Source: Bacteroidota bacterium (GTDB lineage: Bacteria; Bacteroidota; Bacteroidia; 2-12-FULL-35-15). Taken from it: a stretch of 8,407 nt of DNA. Below, one piece after another: positions 6,993 to 8,407 of the stretch. Position 1 is the stretch's first letter; every line of letters begins with the position of its first letter. The position numbers and the translations under genes were made by a program. The notes under the pieces are model-generated. The model did not search any database. It had not been told where the DNA came from and worked only from the letters and a program-made list of their open reading frames with translations. Where the stretch lies: NCBI GenBank assembly GCA_026391935.1, contig JAPLDC010000120.1:1-8407 (forward strand), given 5' to 3'.

Positions 6993-7019
6993 ATGTCATG
7001 CTGAGCGGAGTCGAAGCAT
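6993..7019. repeat. Second interspersed repeat (TCATGCTGAGCGGAGTCGAAGC type)
   Basis: These 27 bases begin ATGTCATGCTGAGCGG and end AGTCGAAGCAT. They are more GC-rich than the AT-rich sequence around them and match a short sequence I recognise as recurring in intergenic DNA of many bacterial genomes. The ends ATGCT and AGCAT are inverted, so a short stem can form. It is unrelated in sequence to the CCACAGATT-type element 13 bases upstream. Copy number in this genome cannot be seen from the window. Confidence 0.55.
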
Positions 7020-7044
7020 TTGTTTTTCAAGGAAGAAAATAAAA

Positions 7045-8340
7045 ATGGAAATCATAACAAAGACAAATATTACAAAAGATAAGCTGATCGCTGAATTTGA
7101 ATCTACAAAGAATTCTTTGTTTGGTGATTTGAAATTGCGTGAGGCAGCTGCAGAAGCATTTTCAAAACAAGGTATTCCTAATCGCAAGAGTGAAGAATAT
7201 AAATATGTGAATGTGGAGTTGTTGTTGAAAGGAGATCATTCTTTTTCAAGTTCCAAAAAACTTTCTAGTCAGCAAATTGGCAGCACACAGTTTTTGAAAG
7301 ATGCTATTGTTATTGTAATTGAAAATGGAGTTTATAATAAGGAGCATTCTAAACTAAATCCGTTGCCGCAAGGGTTGCAAATTTTCAATATTGCGGAGGC
7401 AAATTCAAACGAGACATTTCAAAAACATTTTTCTAAATATTCTGATATAAACAGCGATCCTTTTATCGCTTTGAATGGAGCATTGGCATCAGGTGGTGTT
7501 TTTATTCATGTTGCGAAAAGTGCTGTGATTGAAGCACCGGTGCATATTATTCATATCACTTCGGTTTCTGAAGATACGATATTAAATTCTCGTAATTTAG
7601 TTGTGGTAGATGAATATGCGCAATTGAAAATTGTTGAATCGTATGAAATTATTGACTCTTCGGTTAAATGTTTTAACAATGCTTTGACAGAAATTGCAAT
7701 TGAAGCAAACGCCATTGTCGATCATTATAAAATTCAGAATGAAAAGGAGTTCGGGAATCTGATCTCAACAACACAAGTTCTGCAAAAAAAACAGAGTCAT
7801 TTTTCTACGCATACATTTACATTGAGTGGTTCATTCGTTAGGAATAATCTGAATATGGTTTTGGATGACCAATTCATTGAATCACATTTGAATGGATTGT
7901 ATTTAACAAATGGGACTCAGGTAGTCGATAATCATACATTGGTGGATCATCGCAAGCCAAATTGTAACAGTAATGAACTTTACAAGGGGATTATTGAAGA
8001 CAAGTCCTCTGCAACGTTTAATGGAAAAATATACGTTCGGAAAGATGCGCAAAAGACAAATGCTTTTCAGTCGAACAAAAATATTTTATTGAGTGATGAA
8101 GGAACCATTAACACAAAGCCGCAATTGGAGATCTATGCGGATGATGTAAAATGTTCACATGGAACATCCACAGGAAAGTTGGATGCGGATAAAATATTTT
8201 ATCTTCGTGCACGTGGCTTGAGTGAAATAAGTGCCAAAAAATTACTGATGCATGCTTTTGCTTCTGAAGTTGTTGATACTGTGAGGGTCGAAGCTTTACG
8301 TGAATATATTGAAGCGGAAATTTCAAAACGGTTTGAATAG
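7045..8340 (+). CDS. sufD: Fe-S cluster assembly protein SufD
   Basis: Paralogue of SufB that pairs with it and with SufC in the SufBC2D scaffold, helping iron entry and cluster formation. The 431-residue length is typical. The N-terminal helical region contains GIPNRKSEEYKYVNVELLL, the usual SufD segment (near 46-64). It is followed by the beta-helix core (GVFIHVAKSAVIEAPVHI; FSTHTFTLSGSFVRNNL; LDDQFIESHLNGLYL; HRKPNCNSNELYKGI). The C-terminal VKCSHGTSTGKLDADKIF contains C370 and H372; H372 aligns with E. coli SufD H360, implicated in cluster assembly. FYLRARGLSEISAKKLLMHAFASEV is the SufC-binding end. AAGGAAG at 7029-7035 is a fair ribosome binding site for the ATG at 7045, the best in the operon. 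It is the last gene in the window; sufS is usually next. Confidence 0.96.
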   Translation: MEIITKTNITKDKLIAEFESTKNSLFGDLKLREAAAEAFSKQGIPNRKSEEYKYVNVELLLKGDHSFSSSKKLSSQQIGSTQFLKDAIVIVIENGVYNKEHSKLNPLPQGLQIFNIAEANSNETFQKHFSKYSDINSDPFIALNGALASGGVFIHVAKSAVIEAPVHIIHITSVSEDTILNSRNLVVVDEYAQLKIVESYEIIDSSVKCFNNALTEIAIEANAIVDHYKIQNEKEFGNLISTTQVLQKKQSHFSTHTFTLSGSFVRNNLNMVLDDQFIESHLNGLYLTNGTQVVDNHTLVDHRKPNCNSNELYKGIIEDKSSATFNGKIYVRKDAQKTNAFQSNKNILLSDEGTINTKPQLEIYADDVKCSHGTSTGKLDADKIFYLRARGLSEISAKKLLMHAFASEVVDTVRVEALREYIEAEISKRFE

Positions 8341-8407
8341 AAACTGATGTAAAAAGCATTGTTCCTATCATGGATAGCAATTCATAAATCTTTTGGGGCA
8401 AAATAAA
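8341..8407. other. Spacer after sufD, no gene within the window
   Basis: These 67 bases hold no coding frame of note. CTATC (8365-8369) and GATAG (8373-8377) form a 5-base stem with a 3-base loop but no T-run follows, so it is a poor terminator. The window ends GGGGCAAAATAAA, an A-rich context like those before the other suf start codons, so another gene (sufS would be usual) may begin just beyond the edge. This is inference. Confidence 0.4.

Noticed and set aside
8365..8377. CTATC-ATG-GATAG stem after sufD as a terminator
   Set aside because: Only 5 pairs, AT-rich, with no T-run after it; the operon probably continues beyond the window.

Overview
The window looks like chromosomal DNA of an AT-rich member of the Bacteroidota. 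Three things point there. The suf genes run in the order A-type carrier, sufB, sufC, sufD. The promoter in front of them matches the Bacteroidota form TTTG-N20-TAnnTTTG. Shine-Dalgarno sequences are weak or absent, with A-rich stretches before most start codons. No finer placement can be supported from the sequence.

Left part (1-3852): three envelope or glycan glycosyltransferase genes. A GT39-like membrane glycosyltransferase on the + strand is cut by the left window edge and ends 26 bases from a convergent pair on the - strand. That pair reads, in its own direction, a GT-C membrane glycosyltransferase related to the AftB type, then a DPM1-like family 2 glycosyltransferase 15 bases later. 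Both members of the pair appear damaged. The membrane gene seems to have lost the segment for its first luminal loop through an out-of-frame deletion. The family 2 enzyme lacks the TSGF-type loop, in a way one 15-base deletion would explain. The locus looks like a glycan-assembly cluster in decay, unless these are assembly errors.

Middle (3853-4248): a 396-base divergent intergenic region. It holds a near-perfect promoter for the suf genes, a 21-base near-palindrome at the expected transcription start that is a good operator candidate, and a weaker promoter candidate for the - strand genes.

Right part (4249-8407): an iron-sulfur cluster assembly operon with a SufA/IscA-type carrier, then SufB, SufC and SufD. 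SufB, SufC and SufD form the scaffold complex (SufC is its ATPase) and the A-type carrier passes the cluster on. All four keep their key residues. The three spacers (100, 76 and 88 bases) are wide for an operon and carry structured DNA: an AT hairpin before sufB, a 55-base interspersed-type palindrome before sufC, and a remnant of that palindrome plus a second repeat type before sufD. The cysteine desulfurase (sufS) that usually follows is not in the window; the sequence ends 67 bases after sufD.

I see no CRISPR array, tRNA, rRNA, transposase or phage gene. The suf operon is ordinary in content; the interest lies in the damaged glycosyltransferase pair, the suf operator candidate and the repeats inside the operon.
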